Below, piece by piece: positions 41,740 through 50,127 of a stretch of 64,000 nucleotides of DNA. The position numbers and the translations under genes were made by a program. Source of the DNA: Motilibacter peucedani (GTDB lineage Bacteria > Actinomycetota > Actinomycetes > Motilibacterales > Motilibacteraceae); contig NZ_RBWV01000009.1 of assembly GCF_003634695.1 (NCBI RefSeq), positions 372,001-436,000 on the forward strand. The letters are read 5' to 3'. A model generated the notes under the pieces. The model was given only the letters and a program-made list of their open reading frames with translations, ran no database searches and was not told the origin of the DNA. Positions within the stretch are counted from its first letter, which is position 1; the number at the start of each line of letters is the position of its first letter.

Positions 41740-41745
41740 AGGCTA
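41740..41745 (-). promoter_or_regulatory. -10 box (TAGCCT) 7 nt before the GT2 start
   Basis: Minus-strand TAGCCT-TCGCGCC-GTG; leaderless promoter for the GT2/MptB-like operon. Confidence 0.5.
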
Positions 41746-41864
41746 CTGCTCGACCGGCCGCCACGGCGGGGAGCTGGGGACCCGAGCGCTGCAGACGGGG
41801 GATGCAGCAGCGCCCGGGCTGAGCCCGACCTTACAACGATGCACCTGTTGCGTCTGCACCGACT

Positions 41865-41932
41865 CCGCGGTTGCGTTCGGCGCGTGAGGCGTGATCTGAG
41901 TCACACGATCCGCCATGCTCGCGCAACCGCGG
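41865..41932. repeat. inverted repeat with 11-bp arms in the 41.7-42.0 kb gap
   Basis: CCGCGGTTGCG (41865-41875) and CGCAACCGCGG (41922-41932) flank 46 bp that contain a Crp-like site. The 267-bp gap shows no gene; besides these elements I see nothing else in it. Confidence 0.5.
41890..41905. promoter_or_regulatory. Crp/GlxR-like site
   Basis: CGTGATCTGAGTCACA matches TGTGA-N6-TCACA at nine of ten arm positions. It lies about 160 bp upstream of the GT2 gene at 41732. Binding is inference. Confidence 0.45.
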
Positions 41933-41999
41933 CCGAAGTGCGTGAGTTCGTCCTGCTCTGGTCCCCCGAGGTCACGCGAACCCGTTCTCGCGACCGGGC

Positions 42000-42443
42000 T
42001 CAGGACCGATCGGACGACCGCCGCACCGTACGCGCGTCGAGGTCGATGACGGCCCAGACGGTGGTCTCGGGGCCCTGCTCGCGCACGCCCCAGTCGGCGG
42101 AGAGCCGGCGCACGACGCCGAGGCCGCGGCCGCCGGCGGAGGTCGCGCTCTGCTGCTGGAGCCGTGGGCGCGTGACCCCGCCGCCGTCGGTCACCTGGAG
42201 CGCGAGCCGGCCGTCCTCGAGGGCCCAGCTGACGCGTACCTTGCCGTCGGGCAGCGGGCGTGCGTGCTTGAGCGCGTTGCTCACCATCTCGGAGAGCACG
42301 AGCACGGAGACGTCGACGACGTCGTCGTCGACGCCGCGGCGGGCGAGGTCGTCCTGGACGCGACTGCGCGCCTCGCGCACGCTGGCGGAGTCGTGCGGCA
42401 CCGAGATCTCACCGGTGCCGACCGCGTCGGGAACCACGAGCAC
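42000..42443 (-). CDS. anti-sigma-factor-like ATP-binding protein (RsbW/HATPase_c_2)
   Basis: 147 residues. GHKL fold: N-box VSVLVLSEMVSNALKHARP near 43-61, ALQVTDGGGVTRP near 80-92 and G-box SAGGRGLGVVRRLSADWG near 101-118. Members act as anti-sigma kinases that bind a sigma factor or phosphorylate an anti-sigma antagonist; many actinobacterial copies are orphans. GTG start with GGAGGAG upstream. It could be switched by a PP2C such as the protein at 1-2195, but no direct link is shown. Confidence 0.85.
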   Translation of the reverse strand: MLVVPDAVGTGEISVPHDSASVREARSRVQDDLARRGVDDDVVDVSVLVLSEMVSNALKHARPLPDGKVRVSWALEDGRLALQVTDGGGVTRPRLQQQSATSAGGRGLGVVRRLSADWGVREQGPETTVWAVIDLDARTVRRSSDRS

Positions 42444-42522
42444 AGCTCCTCCCCGGACGCACCTGCCCCTGAGACCGGAAGTGCCCGACCGGGCGGGCGC
42501 TCAAACGGTCTGGGCCTGCCGG

Positions 42523-43497
42523 CTAGGGATCTCTTCGCTCGTCTAGCGCTTCGGCTAGATCGCGTTCGCGGGGGCGAGACTCGGTCTCGAGGTAGTAGAC
42601 CGGCCGGCCCTGCGCCTGCTCGAACAGCCGTCCGAGGTACTCGCCCAGCAGGCCCACGCACAGCAGCTGGACCGCGCCCAGGAACAGCACGGCGAGCAGC
42701 ACCGAGGTCCAGCCGGGCACGACGTGGCCGGCGAGCCGCGCGACGATCGCCCACAGCCCCAGTAGGAACGCGACCGCCGAGCCGCCGCCGCCGAGCCACG
42801 TGGCCCAGCGCAGCGGGGCACCCGTGAAGGCGGTGACGCTGTCGAGCCCGAGCCGCACCATCTTGCTGAGCGGGTAGTGCGTGCGCCCGGCCGCCCGCGG
42901 CTCGCGGACGTAGTCGACGCTCGCGCTCGGGTAGCCGAGCCAGGGCACCAGCAGCCGGTAGACGCGGTGGCGCTCGGGCAGCTCGAGCAGGTCGCGCACC
43001 ACCGCCCGGCTCATCAGCCGGAAGTCGCCGGCATGGGCCGGGATGTCGGCGCCTGCCACGCGGCGCATCACGCGGTAGTAGACGCGCGCCGATCCCCGCT
43101 TGAACCACGAGTCGCTCGCCCGGCTGGCACGCACGGCATAGACGACGTCGACGCCTTCGCGCCGGGCAGCGCCGACGAGCTCGGCGATGACCTCGGGTGG
43201 GTCCTGCAGGTCGGCGTCGATCGTGACGACGAGCTCGCCGCGCGAGGCCTCCAGCCCCGCGGTGATCGCGGCCTGGTGGCCGGCGTTGCGACGCAGCCGG
43301 AGCGTACGCAGCTGCGGCCACCGCGCCGCGGCCGCGGCGAGCACCTCGCGGGTGCCGTCGGTGCTGCCGTCGTCGACGGCGAGCAGCTCGTAGTCGACGC
43401 CGAGGGCGTCGAGCACCGGGCGGGTGCGCGCGGCGAACAGGTCGAAGACCTCGACCTCGTTGAAGACCGGGACGACGACGCTGAGCACGGGCGTCAC
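42523..43497 (-). CDS. GT2 polyprenyl-phosphate sugar transferase (GtrB/ArnC-like)
   Basis: 324 residues. N-terminal GT-A domain: LSVVVPVFNEVEVFDLFAA near 5-23, AVDDGSTDGT, VTIDADLQDPPEV, AHAGDFRLMSR and HRVYRLLVPWLG. Two C-terminal membrane helices at about 228-290, then a cytosolic tail. The family transfers glucose, galactose or an aminosugar to undecaprenyl phosphate for use outside the membrane. GTG overlaps the stop of the AAA ATPase gene (GTGA). It opens the polysaccharide region on this strand. Confidence 0.9.
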   Translation of the reverse strand: MTPVLSVVVPVFNEVEVFDLFAARTRPVLDALGVDYELLAVDDGSTDGTREVLAAAAARWPQLRTLRLRRNAGHQAAITAGLEASRGELVVTIDADLQDPPEVIAELVGAARREGVDVVYAVRASRASDSWFKRGSARVYYRVMRRVAGADIPAHAGDFRLMSRAVVRDLLELPERHRVYRLLVPWLGYPSASVDYVREPRAAGRTHYPLSKMVRLGLDSVTAFTGAPLRWATWLGGGGSAVAFLLGLWAIVARLAGHVVPGWTSVLLAVLFLGAVQLLCVGLLGEYLGRLFEQAQGRPVYYLETESRPRERDLAEALDERRDP

Positions 43498-44672
43498 GAG
43501 TCGGCCGGCTGGCGGCGCAGGAAGCGGCCGAAGTGCGGGACCGTGAACGCGATGGAGCCGCGCTCGGCCGAGAAGACGAGCCCCTTCTTGATCAGCCCGT
43601 CGCGCACGGGCGACAGGCTGGCAGGCTTGCGGCCGAGCTGCGTCGCGACCGCGCTGGTCAGGACCGCGACGTCGCCCTCGGCGAGCTCGGCCATGGCGCG
43701 CATGTAGTCGCGCTCGGCGGGCGTCGCGCGGTCGTAGCGGCTGCCGAAGAAGCCGACGGCCAGCTCCTCCTCGGCGCTGGGGACCGCGACGCGTACGTCG
43801 TCCGCCGTGATCGGCGTCGCGGGCGCGGTGTCCCACACCGTCTTGCCGTAGGCCTGCACGAAGTAGGGGTAGCCGTCGGTCGCCGCGTAGAGCGCCGCGA
43901 GCGCCTCCTCGTCGAACTCGGCGCCCTCCTCCTTGGCCGGCGTCGTCAGCGCGCGGTCGAACTCGGCCCGGTCGAGCCGGTCGATGCGGGCGTAGCGGAA
44001 CAGCCGCTCGGAGTAGGACTTGCTGGCGCTCAGCGTGGCCGGCAGGTGGGGGAGCCCGGCGCCGACGACCACAAGCGGTGCACCGGTCTGGCTGAGCTCG
44101 TGGCAGGCGGCGCAGAGGGCGTCGACGTCGCCTGGCGGGAGGTCCTGCATCTCGTCGAGGAACAGCGCGATGCCGGTGCCGACGTCCTGCGCGATGCTGG
44201 CGGCGTCGGTGAGCAGCTCGACCAGGTCGATCTCGAGGTCACCGGTGTCGGCGCGGCCCTTGGCCGGCAGCACGTCGATGCCCGGGTGCCAGCGGCCGGT
44301 GCCGCTCTTGAGGGCGAAGGCCTTGAGCGTGGCGAGGAACGCCTCGACGCGCTCGGGGTCGCGGTGGCGCGGGGCGAGCTCCCGGACGGCGAGGTGGAGC
44401 GCGCTGCTCAGCGGGCCGCGGAAGGACTGGCCCGGGCGGGCCTCGATCTTGCCGGTGCCCCACAGGCGCGTGATCGCGGCTGACCGCAGGGCGTTGAGGA
44501 GCACGGTCTTGCCGACGCCCCGCAGGCCGACGAGCACCAGGCTGCGCTCCGGGCGGCCCTTCGCCACGCGCTCGAGCACCACGTCGAAGGCGTCCAGCTC
44601 GCGGTCGCGGCCGGCCAGCTCGGGCGGGCGCTGGCCGGCGCCGGGGGCGTACGGGTTGCGGACGGGGTCCAT
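43494..44672 (-). CDS. AAA/ORC1-like P-loop ATPase
   Basis: 392 residues. Walker A LVGLRGVGKTVLLNALRS near 46-63; Walker B ALFLDEMQDLPPGD near 164-177; sensor-like VVVGAGLPHLP; C-terminal winged-helix-like region with VATQLGRKPASLSPVRDGLIKKG. It resembles the ATPase family annotated as ORC1/Cdc6-like or 'ATP-binding protein' widespread in actinobacteria, without a known role. ATG at 44672 chosen because the upstream extension is a frame through a pseudogene. Coupled by GTGA to the GT2 gene. Confidence 0.85.
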   Translation of the reverse strand: MDPVRNPYAPGAGQRPPELAGRDRELDAFDVVLERVAKGRPERSLVLVGLRGVGKTVLLNALRSAAITRLWGTGKIEARPGQSFRGPLSSALHLAVRELAPRHRDPERVEAFLATLKAFALKSGTGRWHPGIDVLPAKGRADTGDLEIDLVELLTDAASIAQDVGTGIALFLDEMQDLPPGDVDALCAACHELSQTGAPLVVVGAGLPHLPATLSASKSYSERLFRYARIDRLDRAEFDRALTTPAKEEGAEFDEEALAALYAATDGYPYFVQAYGKTVWDTAPATPITADDVRVAVPSAEEELAVGFFGSRYDRATPAERDYMRAMAELAEGDVAVLTSAVATQLGRKPASLSPVRDGLIKKGLVFSAERGSIAFTVPHFGRFLRRQPADS

Positions 44673-44789
44673 GGCTAGGAGCGTATCCGGGCGTCTAGCG
44701 GTGACCCTAGAGCGACACAGCCACCGCGCCGCGGCGCGGCGAACACACGTCGGACTCGGCGTGGGTGATCGGGTGCCCGGAGCGGTGCT

Positions 44790-45187
44790 GCCGGAGTCAC
44801 GACACGCGGGACGTCGCCCTTGACGAGGCCGACGATGTTGACGCAGTAGAGCAGCGCAGAGGCCGCGCCCCACACCACCGCCCCAGGCGGCCGGAGCCGA
44901 AGACCGCAAGCGTCAGCACGGAGGTCACGACCGGCGTCACGACGAGCATGGGCAGCAGCCGAGCCGCGCGGCCCAGGTAGAAGGCGGCGAGGCCGCCCGG
45001 GTGAGAGCCGACTGCCGCAGCACCAACGTGATGATCAAGAAGCCCGACAAGGTGCAAGCAGATCGAGACACCGACGTGCCCGCCGACGAGCTTCGCAACG
45101 CCGGGCGTGGTGGAGCATGACGCCGAGGATGGCCACAGCACGGATGCCGTCGATCCCCCGGGCCAGTAGCCGAGCCGATCGGGTGAC
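44790..45187 (-). pseudogene. acyltransferase-3 (OafA-like) gene remnant
   Basis: The first third of a membrane O-acyltransferase can be read by hopping frames: GIDGIRAVAILGVMLHHA (with the catalytic His), then GVAKLVGGHVGVSIC, then LSGFLIITLVLRQS, then LAAFYLGRAARLLPMLVV, then ASALLYCVNIVGLVKGD. At least four frame changes mean advanced decay. The rest of the gene is missing, with the AAA ATPase gene beginning at 44672. The whole stretch 44673-45293 has no other gene that I can support. It is a different subfamily from the intact acyltransferase next to it. Confidence 0.75.
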
Positions 45188-45293
45188 GACGGTGCGGTGA
45201 CGGGTCGCCCGTCGACGCCGGAGGAGTGGGTCACCGCCCAAGGACCCGTGACCGGGAGTGGCCGTGTCGCCGACGCAGTCCTCCTGCCAGCCC

Positions 45294-46346
45294 CTACCGG
45301 CCGCCCAGCAGCACGGTGCTGAGGACCTTCGACCGCCTGAGCAGCAGCACCGACACCGCCAGGGAGCCCGCGATGGCGGCCGCCGCTACGGGCACGACCG
45401 CGAGGCCCGGGATGTGCCAGCGGAAGAAGTAGACGTGGATCGCGTAGACGTCCAGAGTGAAGGGCGCCAGCCACAGCAGCGGGATGAGCAGGGCCCGCCG
45501 CCACCGCAGGACCGCGGCCACGACGGTGAAGCACGCGGCGATGCCGAGGCAGGGCACGAGGTACTCGTAGGCCTTCAGAACCGGGTGGTCGAGCGAAGAC
45601 AGGTGAGCCGTAGAGAGTCGCTCCGACAGCCGCGCGGCGAAGTTGGGGTCTGCGTTGCGCCGCCACGTGAGGGCCAGCGGCAGGAACGCCAGCGCGGGCA
45701 CGACCCCCCACCAGAGGTGCCACGGCACCCGGGCCCGCTTGAGCAGGTAGCCCGCGAAGAAGAAGAACAGGTGCCAGCGCAGCAGCACCGCGCCGTAGGC
45801 CGTCACCGGCGCCTCGTAGACCAGGACGAAGACCAGGACGAAGGACGCCAGCCCGACCAGGCGCTCGAGGCGCACCGCCACGCCCAGCGCGCAGTAGCAG
45901 AGGAACAGCACCCACAGGAACCAGAGCCCGAAGTCAGGCGAGCGGACCAGCTGCTTGACGTAGGCGGCGACTCCGATGTCGTCCCAGCGGTGCAGCACGA
46001 CGTAGCTGACGGCGTACCACGCGGCGAACGGCACCACCAGGGTCCGAGCCCGGCGCCAGATGCTCGCGGCGCTGACCAGGTCGCGGGAGTAGGCGGCGGC
46101 GACACCGCTGAGGAACATGAACAGCGGCATGTGGAACGAGTAGATGACCCGGAAGACCGGGTTCGCGTCGAAGTCCCCGGTCGTGTCCTCGAGGCCGTGG
46201 CCCACCACCACCAGCACGATCGCCAGACCCTTGAGGGCGTCGAGGAGCACGTCGCGCCGCGACCCCGCCCGGGCGGCCGGAGCGGTCGGGTCACCGGCCG
46301 GGACCTCGGCCGCTCCGGCGACCGACCGCTCGAGCGGCGCAGTCAT
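45294..46346 (-). CDS. acyltransferase-3 family membrane protein (fucose 4-O-acetylase-like)
   Basis: 350 residues, about ten spans. LLDALKGLAIVLVVVGHGLED near 33-53 carries the catalytic His; SFHMPLFMFLSGVAAAYSRD near 71-90; FLWVLFLCYCALG and FTLDVYAIHVYFF near the end. It belongs to the branch called acyltransferase 3 / fucose 4-O-acetylase-like, which moves an acetyl group across the membrane onto a glycan. With fucose-related genes in the same locus, fucose or another sugar of the polysaccharide is a sensible target. Its ATG overlaps the stop of a 13-codon upstream reading frame. Confidence 0.88.
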   Translation of the reverse strand: MTAPLERSVAGAAEVPAGDPTAPAARAGSRRDVLLDALKGLAIVLVVVGHGLEDTTGDFDANPVFRVIYSFHMPLFMFLSGVAAAYSRDLVSAASIWRRARTLVVPFAAWYAVSYVVLHRWDDIGVAAYVKQLVRSPDFGLWFLWVLFLCYCALGVAVRLERLVGLASFVLVFVLVYEAPVTAYGAVLLRWHLFFFFAGYLLKRARVPWHLWWGVVPALAFLPLALTWRRNADPNFAARLSERLSTAHLSSLDHPVLKAYEYLVPCLGIAACFTVVAAVLRWRRALLIPLLWLAPFTLDVYAIHVYFFRWHIPGLAVVPVAAAAIAGSLAVSVLLLRRSKVLSTVLLGGR

Positions 46347-46384
46347 CGGTCCGCGCGCGGGCCGCCGCGCCGCCGTCCCTGCAT
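46343..46384 (-). CDS. possible 13-residue leader peptide coupled to the acyltransferase
   Basis: ATG at 46384 preceded by TAGGGT with a 6-nt spacer (a leaderless layout), encoding MQGRRRGGPRADR and ending in a TGA that overlaps the acyltransferase ATG. It has no ribosome site. Translation by a leaderless ribosome followed by reinitiation would explain how the acyltransferase, which lacks a good ribosome site, is expressed. Confidence 0.35.
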   Translation of the reverse strand: MQGRRRGGPRADR

Positions 46385-46390
46385 GCCAGA

Positions 46391-46396
46391 ACCCTA
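46391..46396 (-). promoter_or_regulatory. -10 box (TAGGGT) for the acyltransferase transcript
   Basis: Minus-strand TAGGGT-TCTGGC-ATG (ATG of the 13-codon frame). Confidence 0.4.
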
Positions 46397-46521
46397 GCCC
46401 TGCACGTTGCACAGGGTCCACGACGCCGTAGGCGGGACGGCGGGCACCGGTACGCTGGGGCGCCGCTGCGGCCCCGTCGCGTCGCGGTGCCCCGGACCCG
46501 ATCCTCGGAGGACAGCGCACG

Positions 46522-48051
46522 GTGCGAGCTCTTCTCCGCGACGGACGGCTCGCCGGGCTCGTCGCCCACTGGAGCCTGCTGGCCCTGGTCGCCGTGACGC
46601 TCGTGATCCGCCCGCTGGTCGACGCCTCCGGGCTCCCCAGCGTCGCGGAGAACGCCAACGCCGTGCTCGCCTTCGTGGCGGCCGCGTCGGTCGCCGCCCT
46701 GGTGGCTGCGAACTGGTCCGCGCAGACGGCCTCGGTCCGGCGGGCGACCGCAGCGTTCGCGGCGCTGGTCGTCGCGACGGCGGCCTCCTGGGTGGCCGGC
46801 TCGCCGCGCAGCCTGGCGAGCCTGGGCCTGGGGCTGGGGCTGGTGCTCCTGCTGCCGGGCGCCCTGCTGCTGGCAGCCGTCGCCAGCGCCTCCGCGCACG
46901 GCGGCCTCGACGTGCTGCTGCTGAAGCTGGCAGTGCTCCTGCAGGTGGCCTTCGGCCTGTTCCAGTACTTCCACGAGTCGGTCGCCGACCGCGCCCCGTT
47001 CGCCGCCGACGCCGTGAACGGCACGACCTCCCACAACTTCTGGCCCGCCTTCGCGCTGCCGGCCGCCACGGTCCTGGCCCTGCTGGTGCGCGGCTCGTGG
47101 CGGACCGCGTGGCCGGTGGCCGTGGTGACCCTGTCGGTCTACGCCGAGGCCAAGGCAGCGCTGGTCGTCTGGGTGCCGCTGCTCCTCCTGCTCGCCGTGC
47201 TGAGCGCGGCGCGGGTGGTGCGCACCCGTCTCGCGCGGGGGGATCGCGCCAGCTCGGCCGCCGAGGTCCAGGGCCTGCTGGTCGTGGCGGCAGCAGCCGC
47301 CGTGCTCATGGGCGGTCTCGCCTACACACCCTCGGTCGAGGGCACGTGGCAGGTCTTCAAGGGCCATGCCACCGAGCTCGACGCCTTCGCGCACGACCAG
47401 CCGACGGCCGAGACCGGCACCCCGGCCGCGACGCTGCGCGACGCGCTCACGACGCTCGGCCACGACGTGCCCGCGTCACCACGCACCTTCCTGCTCGGGC
47501 TCGGCCCGGCCAACTCGGTGAGCCACGCCGCCGAGGTGGCCGCGTCGGGCGGCAAGGGGTCGACGCACCTGCCGGCCCCCGGGCCGGTCGCGCGCCTACT
47601 GCTCGGCACCAAGGGCCAGCTGCAGTTCGAGGACGCCCAGAGCAGCCTGCTCGGCGTCTGGGGGGACCTCGGCGCCGTAGGTGCGCTGCTCTACCTGCTC
47701 TCCCTCGGCCTGTCAGCGTGGGCCGCCCTGACCGTCGTGCTCGCGCGCCGCACCGACGTGCTGCGTCGGGCGCTCATGGTGGTGCTGGTGCCGCTCGGTG
47801 TCCTGGGCGCCTCGTCGGCGCTCGACTGGAGCGAACAGGCGAGCATCGTGCTGCCGGTCGCGCTCGTGGTCGTCGTCGCCGTCAGCAGCGGCGACGAGGG
47901 CCCGCTCGCCGTCGGAGCGGGAGATCGTCGGAAGGTAGGATCCGCGGGTGCGCGTATTGGTGGTCCACAACCGGTACCGCAGCGTCAACCCCTCCGGCGA
48001 GAACCGCGTCGTCGACCTCGAGGTGGAGGAGCTCCGGCGCGCCGGGCATGA
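46522..48051 (+). CDS. O-antigen polymerase/ligase-like membrane protein
   Basis: 509 residues with about ten spans. A Wzy/WaaL-like extracytoplasmic loop appears after the sixth span or so: GTWQVFKGHATELDAFAHDQ through FLLGLGPANSVSHAAEVAAS, and SLLGVWGDLGAVGALLYLL after it. Low similarity typical of these polymerases, so polymerase versus ligase cannot be decided. GTG with GGAGGA upstream. The last 35 or so residues (from about 475) overlap the next gene by 104 bp and look like reading in a non-native frame (Arg/Pro/Gly rich), so the C-terminus may have been extended by a lost stop. Confidence 0.75.
   Translation: MRALLRDGRLAGLVAHWSLLALVAVTLVIRPLVDASGLPSVAENANAVLAFVAAASVAALVAANWSAQTASVRRATAAFAALVVATAASWVAGSPRSLASLGLGLGLVLLLPGALLLAAVASASAHGGLDVLLLKLAVLLQVAFGLFQYFHESVADRAPFAADAVNGTTSHNFWPAFALPAATVLALLVRGSWRTAWPVAVVTLSVYAEAKAALVVWVPLLLLLAVLSAARVVRTRLARGDRASSAAEVQGLLVVAAAAAVLMGGLAYTPSVEGTWQVFKGHATELDAFAHDQPTAETGTPAATLRDALTTLGHDVPASPRTFLLGLGPANSVSHAAEVAASGGKGSTHLPAPGPVARLLLGTKGQLQFEDAQSSLLGVWGDLGAVGALLYLLSLGLSAWAALTVVLARRTDVLRRALMVVLVPLGVLGASSALDWSEQASIVLPVALVVVVAVSSGDEGPLAVGAGDRRKVGSAGARIGGPQPVPQRQPLRREPRRRPRGGGAPARRA
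47936..47941 (+). promoter_or_regulatory. -10 box (TAGGAT) 6 nt before the GT4 start
   Basis: TAGGAT-CCGCGG-GTG, inside the 3' end of the upstream membrane-protein gene; leaderless candidate for the four-gene GT operon. Confidence 0.45.
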
Positions 48052-49132
48052 CGTCGCCACGTACGTCCGCGACAGCGACGAGCTCGAGACCATGGGCACG
48101 GCGGAGAAGCTGAGGTCGGTCGTCGCGCCGGTCCGCTCGCCGCGCGCTGTCCACGACGTGGCCCGGCTGCTGGCCACCCACCGCTCGCAGGTGCTGCACC
48201 TCCACAACCCCTACCCGCTGGTGTCGCTCTCGGTCGTCGACACGGCGAGGGCGCACGGCGTACCCGTCGTGCAGACGGTCCACAACCACCGGCACACCTG
48301 CATGAAGGGCACCTACCTGCGCGACGGGCACGAGTGCCGCGACTGCCTCGTGTCGGGCACCCCGCTGCCCGGAGTGCGGCACCGCTGCTACCGCGACTCG
48401 TTGCCCCAGAGCGTCGTCATGGCCACCGCGCTGGTGACGCACCGGCGCACGCTCGACCGCATCGACAGGTTCATCGCTCTGACGCCCGAGATCCGCGAGA
48501 GCCTCCTGCAGCGGGGCACTGACCCCGCCCGCATCGTCGTCAAGCCGAACGCCGTGCCCGACCCGGGCTCACCGGCGCCACTCGGGCGCTCGGTGACCTA
48601 CATCGGGCGCGTGTCGCGCGAGAAGGGCGTCCTGGCGCTGCTGGACGCCTGGACCCGGCTGCCCGCGCAGCGAGGGAGGCAGCTGCGCATCGCAGGTGCC
48701 GGACCCGAGTCCGACGAGATCGCCCGCCGGGCGGTCGACCGCGACGACGTCGAGGTGCTCGGCCTGCTCGACCCCGACGGCGTCCGCCGGGTGCTGGAGG
48801 ACTCGGCCCTGGTCGTCGTCCCCTCGCTCTGGGCCGAGGCGCTCCCGCTGGTCGTGCTGGAAGCCATGGCGGCCGGACGGCCGCTCCTCGTGACCGACCA
48901 GGGCGGCCTCCCGGCGGTCGTCGGCTCCGAGACCGGGCTCGTCGTGCCCGCGAGCGTCGACGGGATCGAGGGTGGCCTGGCGACGCTGCTCTCCGACCGC
49001 GCGCTGCTCGAGCAGCGCGGGAGCGCCGCACGAGCCGCCTACGAGCAGCGCTACTCCCCGAGCGTCGTCACCCGCGAGCTGGTGGCCGTCTACGAGTCGG
49101 TCGTGGCCGGCAGCGCCGGGGCGGCCGCGTGA
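47948..49132 (+). CDS. GT4 family glycosyltransferase
   Basis: 394 residues. N-terminal domain VLVVHNRYRSVNPSGENRVV; a Cys/His cluster HTCMKGTYLRDGHECRDC around 117-134 that recurs in a subgroup of GT4 enzymes; C-terminal donor domain with TYIGRVSREKGVLALLDAW near 218-236 and the EX7E-type segment LPLVVLEAMAAGRPLL near 298-313. Retaining GT-B transferase using an NDP-sugar. First of four genes (GT4, GT4, polymerase-like, GT2) linked by 4-bp overlaps. Sugar specificity unknown. Confidence 0.92.
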   Translation: MRVLVVHNRYRSVNPSGENRVVDLEVEELRRAGHDVATYVRDSDELETMGTAEKLRSVVAPVRSPRAVHDVARLLATHRSQVLHLHNPYPLVSLSVVDTARAHGVPVVQTVHNHRHTCMKGTYLRDGHECRDCLVSGTPLPGVRHRCYRDSLPQSVVMATALVTHRRTLDRIDRFIALTPEIRESLLQRGTDPARIVVKPNAVPDPGSPAPLGRSVTYIGRVSREKGVLALLDAWTRLPAQRGRQLRIAGAGPESDEIARRAVDRDDVEVLGLLDPDGVRRVLEDSALVVVPSLWAEALPLVVLEAMAAGRPLLVTDQGGLPAVVGSETGLVVPASVDGIEGGLATLLSDRALLEQRGSAARAAYEQRYSPSVVTRELVAVYESVVAGSAGAAA

Positions 49133-50127
49133 CGGGTCGGGCCGGTGCGCCGCTGGTCGTGGTGAGCAACTACTCCGGCGGCATCCGGCGCTACGTCTGG
49201 CTGGCCGCTGCCGCCGCCCCTGGCGAGGTGCAGGAGCTCGACAGCGCCGGCCCGCTGCCCGCCAAGGTGCGCCGGCTGCGCCGGCTGCTGCACGAGCGCA
49301 GCGGCTCGGAGGTGGTCGTCACCCACGGCGTCGCGGCAGGGGTGGCCGCGCGACTGCGCGGGCGACGCCATCGCGAGTCGGTCCATGTCGAGTTCTGGCA
49401 CGGCGACCCCTTCTTCCTGTCGCCGCGCAAGCGCGTCGTCTTCGACGCCGCCCGTCGCGTGGGGCGTGCGCCCGACCTGCAGGTCTTCGTGCACGAGGGC
49501 CTCCGTCCGCTCTACGCCGACCGCTCCGTCCGCAGCGTGGTCCTGCCCAACACCGTCCCGCTGGCCGAGGCCGCGTCCGGGCAGCGCGAGCGCGTCGTGC
49601 TCTACCTCGGCCGCTACTCCGCCGAGAAGGGCGTCGAGGACCTCCTCGCTGCCTGGCGGCTGCTCGGCGGCCCGTCCACCGGTGGGCCGGCTGCCGAGGG
49701 GTGGCGGCTGCAGCTGCACGGCGACGGCGACCTGCCAGGTGGTGACCCGGCCGGGTCGCCGGCGCTGCGCGTCGGAGGCCCCACCGAAGACCCGCTCGCC
49801 GAGCTGGCGCGCGCGTCGCTGCTCGTCGTGCCCAGCCACGCGGAGTGCTCGCCCTACGTCGCGCTCGAGGCCCTGGCCTCGGCCACCCCCCTCGTCGCGA
49901 CCTCCGTCGGCGACCTGCCCGAGACGGCCGGCAGTTCGGGCGCCGGGTGGCTGGTCGACCCGCGCGAGCCGGCTGCCCTGGCAGCCTCGATCGCCGCCGC
50001 GACGGCCGTGGGTGACGCCGAGCTGCGCCGCCGCGGCGAGCTCGGACGTGCCTGGCTGGCCCGGTCGCGACCCTTCGACGCCTGGTCGGCAGCCGTGTCG
50101 GCGCTCTACGCAGGAGAGGCCCCGTGA
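49129..50127 (+). CDS. GT4 family glycosyltransferase
   Basis: 332 residues, short N-terminal domain. VVVSNYSGGIRRYVWLAAAA near 9-28, VEFWHGDPFFLSPRKRV near 84-100, donor domain VVLYLGRYSAEKGVEDLLAAW near 155-175, EX7E region ECSPYVALEALASATPLVAT near 238-257. GTGA overlap with the GT4 gene before and ATG-type overlap with the polymerase-like gene after. Retaining transferase; specificity unknown. Confidence 0.9.
   Translation: MTGRAGAPLVVVSNYSGGIRRYVWLAAAAAPGEVQELDSAGPLPAKVRRLRRLLHERSGSEVVVTHGVAAGVAARLRGRRHRESVHVEFWHGDPFFLSPRKRVVFDAARRVGRAPDLQVFVHEGLRPLYADRSVRSVVLPNTVPLAEAASGQRERVVLYLGRYSAEKGVEDLLAAWRLLGGPSTGGPAAEGWRLQLHGDGDLPGGDPAGSPALRVGGPTEDPLAELARASLLVVPSHAECSPYVALEALASATPLVATSVGDLPETAGSSGAGWLVDPREPAALAASIAAATAVGDAELRRRGELGRAWLARSRPFDAWSAAVSALYAGEAP

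Noticed and set aside
45035-45241. Short minus-strand frame with GIDGIRAVAILGVMLHH as a small intact protein
   Set aside because: It is only the first part of an acyltransferase whose continuation is in other frames, so it is counted as a pseudogene fragment.
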